NCBI RefSeq assembly: GCF_042743185.1
Contig: NZ_JBHYMS010000030.1
Location: 1-64,000, forward strand
Length of the DNA: 64,000 nt
Direction of reading: 5' to 3'
Origin: Inquilinus sp042743185
Lineage (GTDB): Bacteria; Pseudomonadota; Alphaproteobacteria; DSM-16000; Inquilinaceae
Made by a program: the position numbers and the translations under genes
The notes under the pieces: generated by a model
What the model was told of the DNA's origin: nothing
The model's input: only the letters and a program-made list of their open reading frames with translations
Databases searched by the model: none
In this document: positions 54,641-63,393 of the stretch, one piece after another
How the letters are laid out: every line of letters starts with the position of its first letter
Numbering within the stretch: position 1 is the first letter of the stretch

Positions 54641-56215
54641 TCACTCCCACTCGATCGTCCCGGGCGGCTTCGAGGTGATGTCGTAGACGACGCGGTTGAT
54701 GCCGCGGACCTCGTTGACGATGCGGGTCGAGACCCGGCCCAGGAACTCGTGGTCGAAGGGGTAATAGTCGGCGGTCATGCCGTCGGTCGAGGTCACGGCG
54801 CGGAGCGCGCAGACATAGTCGTAGGTGCGGCCGTCGCCCATCACGCCGACCGTACGCACCGGCAGCAGCACGGCGAAGGCCTGCCAGATCGCGTCGTAGA
54901 GGCCGGCGCGGCGGATCTCCTCGAGATAGATCACGTCGGCCTTGCGCAGGATCTCCAGCATGTCGCGGCTGACCGCGCCGGGGATGCGGATGCCCAGCCC
55001 CGGGCCCGGGAAGGGATGGCGGCCGACGAACGTGTCGGGCAGGCCGAGCTCGCGGCCCAGCGCCCGCACCTCGTCCTTGAACAGCTCGCGCAGCGGCTCG
55101 ACCAGGGCCAGCTTCATCCGTTCCGGCAGGCCGCCGACATTGTGGTGGCTCTTGATCGTCACCGACGGGCCGCCGGTGAAGGACACGCTCTCGATCACGT
55201 CGGGGTACAGCGTGCCCTGGGCCAGGAAGCGGGCGCCTTCGATCTTCTCCGCCTCGGCGTCGAACACCTCGACGAAGGCGGCGCCGATGATCTTGCGCTT
55301 CTGCTCCGGATCGGTGACGCCCTCGAGCCGGCCGAGGAACAGGTCCGACGCGTCGACATGGACCAGCGGGATGTTGTAGTGGCCGCGGAACAGCGACACC
55401 ACCTGCTCCGCCTCGCCCGACCGCATCAGCCCGGTGTCGACGAAGATGCAGGTCAGCTGGTCGCCGATCGCCTCATGGATCAGCACCGCCGCCACGGCGC
55501 TGTCGACGCCGCCGGACAGGCCGCAAATGACCTTGCCGGTGCCGACCTGGGCGCGGATCTTCTCGATCTCCGCGTCGCGGAAGGCGGCCATGGTCCAGCT
55601 GCCGGCGCAGCCGCAGACATGGTGGGTGAAGTTGCGCAGCAGCGCAGTGCCATGCGGGGTGTGCACCACCTCCGGATGGAACTGCACGCCATAGAAGCGG
55701 CGGTGGTCGTCGGCGATGACGGCATAGGGCGCGTTCTCGCTGGTGGCGACGATGCGGAACCCGTCCGGCAGCCGGGTGACGCGGTCGCCATGGCTCATCC
55801 ACACCTGCTCGCGCTGGCCCAAGCCCCAGGCGCCGTCGAACAAGGCGCAGTTCTCCCGGATGTCCAGCCAGGCGCGGCCGAATTCGCGATGGTGCCCCGC
55901 CTCCACCGCGCCGCCCAGCTGCTCGCACATGGTCTGCTGGCCGTAGCAGATGCCGAGCACCGGCACGCCGAGCTCGAACACCAGCTGCGGCGAGCGGGGC
56001 GAAGCCTCCTCGGTGACCGAGGCCGGGCCGCCCGACAGTATGATGCCGCGCGGGGCGAAGGCGCTGATCCGGTCCGCCCCGGCATGGTTGAACGGCCAGA
56101 TCTCGCAATAGACGCCGGATTCCCGGACCCGACGTGCGATCAGCTGGGTGACCTGGCTGCCGAAATCGAGAATGAGGATGCGGTCCGGCGACGGCGTAGC
56201 GGTCGGGGCGGTCAT
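54641..56215 (-). CDS. guaA: GMP synthase (glutamine-hydrolysing)
   Basis: Converts XMP to GMP. The 524-aa protein has the class I glutamine amidotransferase domain first (Cys in GICYGQQTM near 88, His/Glu in VQFHPEVVHT near 180), then the ATP pyrophosphatase domain (SGGVDSAVA near 234), and the C-terminal dimerisation domain ending KPPGTIEWE. Complete and of normal length (E. coli 525 aa). It marks the return to core chromosome after the accessory stretch. Confidence 0.98.
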   Translation of the reverse strand: MTAPTATPSPDRILILDFGSQVTQLIARRVRESGVYCEIWPFNHAGADRISAFAPRGIILSGGPASVTEEASPRSPQLVFELGVPVLGICYGQQTMCEQLGGAVEAGHHREFGRAWLDIRENCALFDGAWGLGQREQVWMSHGDRVTRLPDGFRIVATSENAPYAVIADDHRRFYGVQFHPEVVHTPHGTALLRNFTHHVCGCAGSWTMAAFRDAEIEKIRAQVGTGKVICGLSGGVDSAVAAVLIHEAIGDQLTCIFVDTGLMRSGEAEQVVSLFRGHYNIPLVHVDASDLFLGRLEGVTDPEQKRKIIGAAFVEVFDAEAEKIEGARFLAQGTLYPDVIESVSFTGGPSVTIKSHHNVGGLPERMKLALVEPLRELFKDEVRALGRELGLPDTFVGRHPFPGPGLGIRIPGAVSRDMLEILRKADVIYLEEIRRAGLYDAIWQAFAVLLPVRTVGVMGDGRTYDYVCALRAVTSTDGMTADYYPFDHEFLGRVSTRIVNEVRGINRVVYDITSKPPGTIEWE

Positions 56216-56322
56216 GGCAACTCCGGGGTCGGGCGGTGGGACGGAGCTTTACCCTCCCCCCGCCCGCAGGACAAGCGACAGGGCCCGCGCCCGGCGCGCA
56301 ACGTCCATGCGCGGGGCGAAGG

Positions 56323-56589
56323 CTAGGCCAGCGCGACGAGGACAGCGATCAGCACCAGCTGCGCCCCGGCGATCAGCAGCAGCCGGGTGCGGAACGGCTC
56401 CTTCCGCGTCTTGTGGCGCAGCAGCCGCTGCCCGGCGATGGCGCCGGGCGTGCCGCCGATCGCGGCCAGGGCCAGCAGCGTGCGCTCCGGGATCCGCCGC
56501 CGGCCGCCGACGGCGCACCATTTGTCCCAGGCGAACAACGCAAAGGCGGCCGCGCTGGCGGCGAGGAGGTAGAGCGCCAGGCCGGTCAT
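56323..56589 (-). CDS. DUF1294 small membrane protein
   Basis: An 88-aa protein with three hydrophobic segments and the DUF1294 motif FAWDKWCAVGGRRRIPERTL followed by GGTPGAIAGQRLLRHKT. Function unknown; in some proteins this domain is fused to a cold-shock domain, but not here. The start overlaps the GNAT stop by 4 bp, so they are translationally coupled. Confidence 0.85.
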   Translation of the reverse strand: MTGLALYLLAASAAAFALFAWDKWCAVGGRRRIPERTLLALAAIGGTPGAIAGQRLLRHKTRKEPFRTRLLLIAGAQLVLIAVLVALA

Positions 56590-57116
56590 GCGGCCGGAGG
56601 AATGGGCCGGTCGAAGCGGAAGGCGCTTTCCGCCAGCACGGCGCCGCCGAAGCGCTCCAGCCGGTCGGCATAGGCCTCGCCGCCGAGATGGCGGTAGAAT
56701 CCGGTGGCACGGAAATTCGCGGTCAGGGCCCAGAGCATGAAGGGCGTCATGCCGCGCTCGGCGAACCAGCCGGAGGACGCGGCCATCAGCGCCCTTCCGT
56801 GGCCCCTGCCCTTCGCCCGGTCGAGCAGGTAGAGGGCGTAGATCTCGCCCCAGTTCCAGCCAGGCGCGCCGCGGGCCCGGCCGCACAGGGCGAAGCCGAC
56901 CGGCACCGCCCCGCCGCTCGGGGTCGGTTCCAGCGCCAGGAAGGTGGCGGTGCCGTCCTCATGGGCCAGAGAGCGTTCATGGCCACGCTCGCGCTGGATC
57001 ACGGTCATGCGGTCGAGATACTCGTCCGGCACCAGGCCGCGATAGGTCTCCTGCCAGGACTGGACATGGATCCGCGCGATCGCCGGCGCATCGGCCAGGA
57101 TCGCACGGCGGATCAT
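56586..57116 (-). CDS. GNAT-family N-acetyltransferase
   Basis: A 176-aa acetyltransferase: IRRAILADAPAIARIHVQSW at the N-terminus, and the acetyl-CoA loop RAKGRGHGRALMAA (Q/RxxGxG/A pattern) near 107-120. Typical RimI-like size. It overlaps the DUF1294 gene by 4 bp and follows the RsmB-type gene with a 1-bp gap, so all three belong to one transcript. Confidence 0.88.
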   Translation of the reverse strand: MIRRAILADAPAIARIHVQSWQETYRGLVPDEYLDRMTVIQRERGHERSLAHEDGTATFLALEPTPSGGAVPVGFALCGRARGAPGWNWGEIYALYLLDRAKGRGHGRALMAASSGWFAERGMTPFMLWALTANFRATGFYRHLGGEAYADRLERFGGAVLAESAFRFDRPIPPAA

Positions 57117-57117
57117 G

Positions 57118-58485
57118 TCAGCCTTCCTCGCCCGTGGCCGCCTCATCGGCATCGGCGGGCTCGCCGGCATCGGCCGTCTCGGCCTTCGGCCCGCGCTCCA
57201 GCACCGCGAGGAAGAAGCCGTCGGTGCCGTTGGCGGCGGGCGACAGGCGCAGCATGCCGGTGGTCGGGGCCGGGCCGGTGCCCACCGTCTCGTCCCACAC
57301 CGTCTCGACCGGCAGCAGCCGGTAGTCGGGATGGGCGGCCAGGAAGCCCTCGACCTGCGCCTCGTTCTCCTCGCGCAGCAGCGAGCAGGTGGCGTAGATC
57401 ACCCGGCCGCCATCCGGCTTGGCCAGGCGGGCGGCGCTGTCCAGGATCTCGCGCTGGACGCCCAGCAGCCGCTCCAGATCCATCGGCCGCCAGCGCGCAT
57501 CCGGGTTGCGGCGCCAGGCGCCGGTGCCGGTGCAGGGCGCATCGACCAGCACGCGGTCGAACTTGCCGCGCTGCTTCTTCACCCAGCGGTCGCGCTCGTT
57601 CTCCAAGAGGCGCGGCTCGACATTGTCGATGCCGGCGCGGCGCAGCCGCTCCTTGCCGCGGTCGAGCCGGCCCTTGGACACGTCGCAGGCCACCACCCGG
57701 CCCTTGCCCTTCATCCGCGCCGCCAGGGCCAGCGCCTTGCCGCCGGCGCCGGAGCAGAAATCGACCACCTGCTGGCCCGGCCGGGCGTCGACCAGCAGCG
57801 CGATCAGCTGCGAACCCTCGTCCTGCACCTCGATCAGGCCGGACTGGAAGGCGGGGTGGCGGCCGAGCTGCGGCCGGCCCTTGACCCGGAGGCCGAGCGG
57901 CGACAGCGGCGTCGCCACCACGTCGAGCTTGCCGGCGATGAGCGTCTGCAGCACCTCGTCGCGGGTGCCGCGCAGCTCATTCACCCGCAGGTCGAGCGGT
58001 GCCTGGTCGAGCAGCGCGTTGACCTCGACCTCGAAGCGGTCGCCGAACATGGCCTCCAGCGAGGGCGAGGCCCAGTCCGGGATCTCGCTGCGCACCGGCT
58101 TCGGCATGTCGGGATGGTCGAGCGGCTGGCCCGCGGTGGCCTTGACCAGCTTGTCCTCCGGCCCGTCCAGCGGGATCGGCGCGTAGGTCTCGCCGGAGAA
58201 CAGCCGGCCCATATCCTTGACCGCGATGCCCTCGGCCAGGGTGAGCTCGGCGATCACCCGGTTGCGCGGCGTGTCCTCGGCCTCGACCTTGGCCAGCCAC
58301 CAGCCCAGCCGGGCGTGATGGCGCAGCACGGCGTAGACCCGGGCGGCGACCTCGCTGCGGTCCTTAGAGCCGATGAAGCGGCGGGTGCGGAAATAGGCCG
58401 AGACCAGGGCGTCGGCGGGGCGGTTCTCGATGCCGAGGCGTTCGAGAATGTCGATCGTGGCCTGGATGCGGGCGGAGGGGGTCAT
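57118..58485 (-). CDS. RsmB/NOP-family rRNA or tRNA cytosine-5 methyltransferase
   Basis: A 455-aa SAM-dependent m5C methyltransferase. It has the SAM motif VDFCSGAGGKALALAARM near 240, motif IV DAPCTGTGAWRRNPD with a Cys near 317 and motif VI YATCSLLREENE with the nucleophilic Cys near 366. The N-terminal half (about 1-130) is a NusB-like helical domain, and the C-terminal tail is acidic. This is the RsmB/NOP2 group; the exact target (16S C967 or other) is not shown. Confidence 0.9.
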   Translation of the reverse strand: MTPSARIQATIDILERLGIENRPADALVSAYFRTRRFIGSKDRSEVAARVYAVLRHHARLGWWLAKVEAEDTPRNRVIAELTLAEGIAVKDMGRLFSGETYAPIPLDGPEDKLVKATAGQPLDHPDMPKPVRSEIPDWASPSLEAMFGDRFEVEVNALLDQAPLDLRVNELRGTRDEVLQTLIAGKLDVVATPLSPLGLRVKGRPQLGRHPAFQSGLIEVQDEGSQLIALLVDARPGQQVVDFCSGAGGKALALAARMKGKGRVVACDVSKGRLDRGKERLRRAGIDNVEPRLLENERDRWVKKQRGKFDRVLVDAPCTGTGAWRRNPDARWRPMDLERLLGVQREILDSAARLAKPDGGRVIYATCSLLREENEAQVEGFLAAHPDYRLLPVETVWDETVGTGPAPTTGMLRLSPAANGTDGFFLAVLERGPKAETADAGEPADADEAATGEEG

Positions 58486-58662
58486 GGACTCAAGCGTAAC
58501 AGGAAAACGCGCCTTCTACCGCGCTTCCGCCGTGCTACGCCAGCTTTTGCCAAATACCGCGGGCGAGCTATGCGTCACCGGTATCAGGCCGGGGCGCCGC
58601 GCCTCGGCACCCTGGCACCACGCGACGAGATCGCCGGCGTCCAATGTCGGCAGAAAGCAGCG

Positions 58663-58875
58663 TCACATGTAGACGCCATAGTCGAGACGGACCAAGTGGT
58701 CCTCGACCAGTTCGACACCGGCCGGTGTCGACAGGAGATCGATCGGGCGGCGCTGATCGAAGCCGATCGCCGGCGTCTCGAGCCACCTCTCGGCGACCTC
58801 CTGAGAGCCGAAGACGTCGGTCGCCTTCGCCAGGATCTCGGCGAACTTCCAGGCCCTGCCGCTCTGCATGATCAT
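58663..58875 (-). CDS. Truncated antitoxin of the Xre/MbcA/ParS family
   Basis: A 70-aa protein matching only the C-terminal toxin-binding domain: AEILAKATDVFGSQEVAERW, LETPAIGFDQRRPIDLLSTP, VEDHLVRLDYGVYM. Full antitoxins have an extra N-terminal helix-turn-helix of about 60 residues, absent here. The start ATG at 58873-58875 has no good ribosome site. Directly downstream (58486-58662) a short stretch reads FGKSW-like on the minus strand, possibly the last trace of a RES-type toxin. It is probably the remnant of a toxin-antitoxin locus. Confidence 0.7.
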   Translation of the reverse strand: MIMQSGRAWKFAEILAKATDVFGSQEVAERWLETPAIGFDQRRPIDLLSTPAGVELVEDHLVRLDYGVYM

Positions 58876-58954
58876 CAATCAACTGTCGCAAAAAAGGTGA
58901 CGCCTGTCGCGATGGTTTTCGAGAGAGGCCCGGCCTAGATTGGTCCACTCCGTG

Positions 58955-60085
58955 TCACGCGGCCTGCAGCCCGGCCTGCCATTCCTCGCGGACTTCCGCC
59001 TCCGGATCGTCGGCCCGTCCCGCCGCCAACCGCTGCAGCCCGTCGGCGCCGAGCAGTCGGCCGAGGGCCCAGACGGCGGCGCCGCGCACCAGGGGCGAGG
59101 CGTCGTCCAGCAGCGGCTCGACCGCCGAGACCAGCGCCGGGTCGCCGCTGTTGCCGAGGGCGACCAGCACGTTGCGCAGGAAGCGGTCGCGGCCGATGCG
59201 CTTGATCGGCGAGCCGGAGAAGGCGGCGCGGAAGCCGGCATCGTCGAAGCCGAGCAGCGACACCAGCGCCGGGCCGTTCAGATCGGGCCGCGGCGCCAGC
59301 GCCGCTTCGCGCCCGGCGGCGGCGAACTTGTTCCAGGGGCACACCGCCAGGCAGTCGTCGCAGCCATAGATGCGGTTGCCCAGCAGCGGCCGCAGCTCGC
59401 GCGGGATCGGGCCCTTGTGCTCGATCGTCAGGTAGGAGATGCAGCGCCTTGCATCGAGCCGGTAGGGCGCCGGGAAGGCCGCGGTCGGGCAGATGTCGAG
59501 GCAGGCATGGCAGGAGCCGCAGCGGTCGGGCTCCGACACGTCCGGCGGCAGCTCGATCGCCAGGTAGATCTCGCCCAGGAACAACCAGGAGCCCCAGTCG
59601 CGCGACACCAGGTTGGTGTGCTTGCCCTGCCAGCCGATGCCGGCCCGCATCGCCAGCGGCTTCTCCATCACCGGCGCGGTGTCGACGAAGACCTTCAGCT
59701 CGGTCTTGAAGCTGCGGTGGATCCAGCCGCCCAGCGCCTTCAGCTTCTTCTTGACCACGTCGTGATAGTCGCGGCCCTGGGCATAGACCGAGATCACCCC
59801 CCGCTCCCGCTCCCGCAGCAGCGGCAGCGGGTCCTCGGCCGGGCCGTAGTTGAGGCCGAGCGACAGCACGGTCAGGGCGTCGGGCCACAGCGTCTGCGGG
59901 TCGGCGCGCCGGTCGGCATTCGCCTCCAGCCAGCCCATGTCGCCGTGCTGGCCCTCATCGAGGAACAGCTCCAGCCGCTCACGCAGCCTGGGGTCGGGCG
60001 CGGCGGCGGCGAAGCCGGCGCTGTCGAAGCCGAGGGCGAAGGCCTCGGCCCGGATACGGTCCTTTATGTCGGCCGCGCCGCTCAT
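58955..60085 (-). CDS. queG: Epoxyqueuosine reductase
   Basis: The last step of queuosine synthesis: reduces epoxyqueuosine in tRNA to queuosine using cobalamin and Fe-S clusters. The 376-aa protein (E. coli 379) has two [4Fe-4S] motifs, CGSCHACLDICPTAAF near 190 and CDDCLAVCPWNKFA near 246, the flavin/cobalamin-binding domain first and HEAT-like repeats at the end. The cofactor links it to the cobalamin genes at the left end of the window. The ATG at 60083-60085 overlaps the queF stop by 4 bp. Confidence 0.96.
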   Translation of the reverse strand: MSGAADIKDRIRAEAFALGFDSAGFAAAAPDPRLRERLELFLDEGQHGDMGWLEANADRRADPQTLWPDALTVLSLGLNYGPAEDPLPLLRERERGVISVYAQGRDYHDVVKKKLKALGGWIHRSFKTELKVFVDTAPVMEKPLAMRAGIGWQGKHTNLVSRDWGSWLFLGEIYLAIELPPDVSEPDRCGSCHACLDICPTAAFPAPYRLDARRCISYLTIEHKGPIPRELRPLLGNRIYGCDDCLAVCPWNKFAAAGREAALAPRPDLNGPALVSLLGFDDAGFRAAFSGSPIKRIGRDRFLRNVLVALGNSGDPALVSAVEPLLDDASPLVRGAAVWALGRLLGADGLQRLAAGRADDPEAEVREEWQAGLQAA

Positions 60086-60555
60086 CCCCGTCCGCGATAG
60101 GGCGGCACGCCCTGTTCGGGCAGCCACAGCCCGTCGGGCGCCGGCCCGCTCTGGTAGAACACGTCGATCGGGATGCCGCCGCGCGGATACCAGTAGCCGC
60201 CGATGCGCAGCCAGCGCGGCTTCATCGCCTTGATCAGCCGCTCGGCCACATAGACGGTGCAGTCCTCGTGGAAGGCGCCGTGGTTGCGGAACGAGCCGAG
60301 GAACAGCTTCAGCGACTTGCTCTCGACGATCTTCGCCGCCGGGGCGTAGTCGATCACCAGATGCGCGAAGTCGGGCTGGCCGGTGATCGGGCACAGCGAG
60401 GTGAATTCCGGCGCGGTGAAGCGCACCAGATACAGCTGCTTCGGCCGCGGATTCGGCACCGTCTCCAGCACCGCCGCCTCGGGCGACGGCGGCAGCGCGG
60501 TGGCCTGGCCGAGCTGGGTGAGCGCTTCCGTGCCGGTCTTCGCCTTGCGGGCCAT
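60082..60555 (-). CDS. queF: 7-cyano-7-deazaguanine (preQ0) reductase, single-domain type
   Basis: NADPH-dependent reduction of preQ0 to preQ1. The 157-aa size is the unimodular (Bacillus-like) form. The catalytic Cys and Asp are in FTSLCPITGQPDF near 55, and the QueF signature VESKSLKLFLGSFRNHG is present. It lies 9 bp after tgt and overlaps queG by 4 bp within the same operon. Confidence 0.96.
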   Translation of the reverse strand: MARKAKTGTEALTQLGQATALPPSPEAAVLETVPNPRPKQLYLVRFTAPEFTSLCPITGQPDFAHLVIDYAPAAKIVESKSLKLFLGSFRNHGAFHEDCTVYVAERLIKAMKPRWLRIGGYWYPRGGIPIDVFYQSGPAPDGLWLPEQGVPPYRGRG

Positions 60556-60564
60556 GTCGTCTCC

Positions 60565-61692
60565 TCAGAGGGCCGGAATGTCGCCCAGCGCCTGCTCCGC
60601 CTCGAAGGCGGCGGCGAAGGCGTCGAGCGTGCCGGCGGCGATGGCGCCGCGCAGCCCGGCCATCAGGTCCTGATAATAGGTCAGGTTGTGGTGGGTCAGC
60701 AGCATCAGCCCCAGCACCTCCTCGCTGCGCACCAGATGGTGCAGATAGGCGCGGCTGTACTGGCGGCAAGCGGGGCAGCGGCAGGATTCATCCAGCGGCC
60801 GTTCGTCGTCCTGGTGCCGGGCGTTGCGCAGGTTGACCGTGCCGCGGCGGGTGAAGGCCTGGCCGGTGCGGCCCGAGCGGGTCGGCAGCACGCAGTCGAA
60901 CATGTCGACGCCGCGCCGCACCGAGCCGACCAGGTCGGAGGGCTTGCCCACCCCCATCAGGTAGCGCGGCCGGTCGTCCGGCAGCGCCGGGGTGGTGACG
61001 TCGAGGGCGGCGAACATCCGCTCCTGCCCCTCGCCCACCGCCAGGCCGCCGATGGCGTAGCCCTCGAAGCCGATCGCGGTCAGCGCCGCGGCGGATTCGA
61101 GCCGCAGCTCGGGGTACACGCTGCCCTGGACGATGCCGAACTGGCCGTAGCCGGGCCGGGCGACGAAGGCGTCGCGCGAGCGCTGGGCCCAGCCCATCGA
61201 CAGGCGCATCGAGCTGGCCGCCACCTCCGGCTCCGCCGGGAACGGCGTGCACTCGTCGAAGGCCATGGTGATGGTGGCGTCCAGCAGGTGCTGGATCTCG
61301 GTCGACCGCGCCGGGCTCAGACGGTGCTCGCTGCCGTCGAGATGCGAGCGGAAGGTCACGCCGTCCTTGTCCATGCGCCGCAGCTGCGACAGCGACATCA
61401 CCTGGAAGCCGCCGGAATCGGTCAGGATCGGGCCGGGCCAGTTCATGAAGCGGTGCAGGCCGCCGAGCCGGGCCACCCGCTCCGCCCCCGGGCGCAGCAT
61501 CAGGTGGTAGGTGTTGCCGAGCACGATCTGCGCGCCGGTGGCCGCCACCTCCTCCGGCCGCATCGCCTTCACCGTCGCGGCGGTGCCGACCGGCATGAAG
61601 GTCGGGGTCTGGACCACGCCATGGGCGGTGTGCAGGCGGCCGGTGCGGGCGGCGCCGTCGCGCGCCAGGGTCTCGAAGCGGAACTCAGTCAT
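60565..61692 (-). CDS. tgt: tRNA-guanine transglycosylase
   Basis: Exchanges guanine-34 of GUN-anticodon tRNAs for preQ1. The 375-aa protein (E. coli 375) has the substrate Asp in ILTDSGGFQVMSL, the nucleophile region GVDMFDCVLPTR and the zinc site SCRCPACRQYSRAYLHHL near 302-330. Its start overlaps the end of queA by 8 bp. Confidence 0.97.
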   Translation of the reverse strand: MTEFRFETLARDGAARTGRLHTAHGVVQTPTFMPVGTAATVKAMRPEEVAATGAQIVLGNTYHLMLRPGAERVARLGGLHRFMNWPGPILTDSGGFQVMSLSQLRRMDKDGVTFRSHLDGSEHRLSPARSTEIQHLLDATITMAFDECTPFPAEPEVAASSMRLSMGWAQRSRDAFVARPGYGQFGIVQGSVYPELRLESAAALTAIGFEGYAIGGLAVGEGQERMFAALDVTTPALPDDRPRYLMGVGKPSDLVGSVRRGVDMFDCVLPTRSGRTGQAFTRRGTVNLRNARHQDDERPLDESCRCPACRQYSRAYLHHLVRSEEVLGLMLLTHHNLTYYQDLMAGLRGAIAAGTLDAFAAAFEAEQALGDIPAL

Positions 61693-62725
61693 GGGTGTCC
61701 GAACGGTGCAGCAGGCAGGCGTCGCCGTAGGAGTAGAAACGGTAGCCTGCGGAAATGGCATGGGCATAGGCCTGCTTCATCCGCTCCATGCCGGCAAAGG
61801 CGCAGACCAGCATGAACAGGGTCGACCGCGGCAGGTGGAAGTTGGTCACCAGCAGGTCGACGGCGCGGAAGCGGTAGCCCGGCGTGATGAAGATGGCGGT
61901 CGAACCGTCGAAGGGCCGCACGGTGCCGTCCTCGGCCGCCGCGCTCTCCAAGAGGCGCAGGCTGGTGGTGCCGACCGAGACGATGCGGCCGCCGGCGGCG
62001 CGCACGGCATTGATCCGGTCGGCCGCCTCGGCGGTCAGCACGCCGCGCTCGGCATGCATGACATGGCCTTCGACCGTGTCGCTCTTCACCGGCAGGAAGG
62101 TGCCGGCGCCGACATGCAGGGTCAGGCGCACCGTCTCGATGCCCCGCGCGGCCAGCGCGTCGAGCAGCGGCGGGGTGAAGTGCAGCCCCGCCGTGGGCGC
62201 GGCGACGGCGCCGTCATGCCGGGCGAAGACGGTCTGGTAGTCGTCGCGGTCGCGCTCGTCCGGCCCGTCCGGCCGGTCGATATAGGGCGGCAGCGGGATC
62301 TCGCCATGGCGCTGCAGCTGGGCGGCCAGGTCGGAAGGATCGTCGAAGGCGACCTCGACCTCGCCGGCCTCGCCCTTGGCGACGATGGTGGCGGCGAAGT
62401 CGTCGGCGAAGCGGACCACGTCGCCGGGCTTCAGCTTCTTCGCCGGGCGGGCGAAGGCGCGCCAGCGCCCGGCCTCGGCCGGCTGGTGCAGCATGATCTC
62501 GATCCCGGCCAGGCCGCGCTTGCCGTGCAGCCGGGCGGGGATGACGCGGGTGTCGTTGACCACCAGCAGGTCGCCTTCCCGCAGCCGCCCCGGCAGGTCG
62601 CCGATCCGCCGGTCGGTGAGGCCGTCGGCCGCCACCTCCAGCAGCCGGGCGGCGTCACGCGGCTCGGCCGGCCGCTCGGCAATCAGCTGCCGCGGCAGGT
62701 CGAAATCGAACTCGTCGACACGCAT
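61685..62725 (-). CDS. queA: S-adenosylmethionine:tRNA ribosyltransferase-isomerase
   Basis: Transfers and rearranges the ribosyl part of SAM onto preQ1-tRNA to give epoxyqueuosine. The 346-aa protein starts MRVDEFDFDLPRQLIAERPA, with the family motifs LLVVNDTRVIPARLHGKR and TAGLHFTPPLLDALAARG. Normal length. It follows yhhQ by 13 bp and overlaps tgt. Confidence 0.97.
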   Translation of the reverse strand: MRVDEFDFDLPRQLIAERPAEPRDAARLLEVAADGLTDRRIGDLPGRLREGDLLVVNDTRVIPARLHGKRGLAGIEIMLHQPAEAGRWRAFARPAKKLKPGDVVRFADDFAATIVAKGEAGEVEVAFDDPSDLAAQLQRHGEIPLPPYIDRPDGPDERDRDDYQTVFARHDGAVAAPTAGLHFTPPLLDALAARGIETVRLTLHVGAGTFLPVKSDTVEGHVMHAERGVLTAEAADRINAVRAAGGRIVSVGTTSLRLLESAAAEDGTVRPFDGSTAIFITPGYRFRAVDLLVTNFHLPRSTLFMLVCAFAGMERMKQAYAHAISAGYRFYSYGDACLLHRSDTHD

Positions 62726-62738
62726 GGCGAAGGCAGGG

Positions 62739-63278
62739 TCAGCCGTTCTGCAAGGCCGGCATCGGCATGAACAGGTTCATCAGCGCCCGGAACGGGGCGA
62801 GGAACAAGAGGGCGCAGGCCAGCTTCACCGACAGGTCGCCGGCCATCAGGGTCAGGATCGGCAGGCCGGTGCCGGCGAAGGCGATGGTGAAGAAGATCGC
62901 GGTGTCGACTACCGAGCCGACGGCCGAGCCGATGAAGGGCGCGCGCCACCAGGCGGCACGGCGCAGCCGGTCGAAGATGTGGATGTCGAGCAGCTGGCCG
63001 ACCAGGAAGGCGGTGCCGGAGGCCACGGCGATGCGCCAGTCGGCCAGCCACAGCGACAGCAGGACGGCGAGCGCGAAGCCGGCATAGGCGACCTGGCGGG
63101 CGCGGCGCGGACCGAAGAAGCGGTTGGTCAGGTCGGTGACCAGGAAGGTGACCGGATAGGTGAAGGCACCCCAGGTCAGCCAGTCGTTGATCGGGAACTG
63201 GACCAGATAGTTCGAGGCGACCACGACGGCGATCATCGCGATCAGCGCCAGGCCCATGCCGCGGGTTTCGGTACGCAA
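62739..63278 (-). CDS. yhhQ: Queuosine precursor transporter (YhhQ type)
   Basis: A 179-aa inner-membrane protein with about six hydrophobic segments; YhhQ imports preQ0/preQ1. Family signatures include NYLVQFPINDWLTWGAFTYP, TFLVTDLTNRFFGPRRARQV and QLLDIHIFDRLRR. The TTG at 63276-63278 is preferred because GGAAG lies 7 nt upstream; ATG 63257 has no ribosome site. First gene of the leftward queuosine operon yhhQ-queA-tgt-queF-queG, so the cell can both import and process the precursor. Confidence 0.93.
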   Translation of the reverse strand: MRTETRGMGLALIAMIAVVVASNYLVQFPINDWLTWGAFTYPVTFLVTDLTNRFFGPRRARQVAYAGFALAVLLSLWLADWRIAVASGTAFLVGQLLDIHIFDRLRRAAWWRAPFIGSAVGSVVDTAIFFTIAFAGTGLPILTLMAGDLSVKLACALLFLAPFRALMNLFMPMPALQNG

Positions 63279-63293
63279 GGCGGTTCTTCCAAC

Positions 63294-63323
63294 AAAAAGC
63301 GCCCGCGGCGCAGCCCTCGGCGC
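63294..63323 (-). terminator. Terminator-like hairpin upstream of yhhQ
   Basis: On the minus strand GCGCC-(15 nt)-GGCGC is followed by TTTTT. It lies between the chromate transporter stop (63394) and the yhhQ start, so it most likely ends the chrA transcript. It could also act as an attenuator for the queuosine genes. Confidence 0.6.
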
Positions 63324-63393
63324 CCGGGTCCGGTGCGGCTTTTAGCGCAAGACGCCGTGTTTGACCACCGCGCTGCCGTCATGCCCCGGATGT

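Noticed and set aside
63279..63393. preQ1 riboswitch upstream of yhhQ
   Set aside because: No CTAxC...AAAAAACTA-type aptamer sequence is visible; only a terminator-like hairpin is present.
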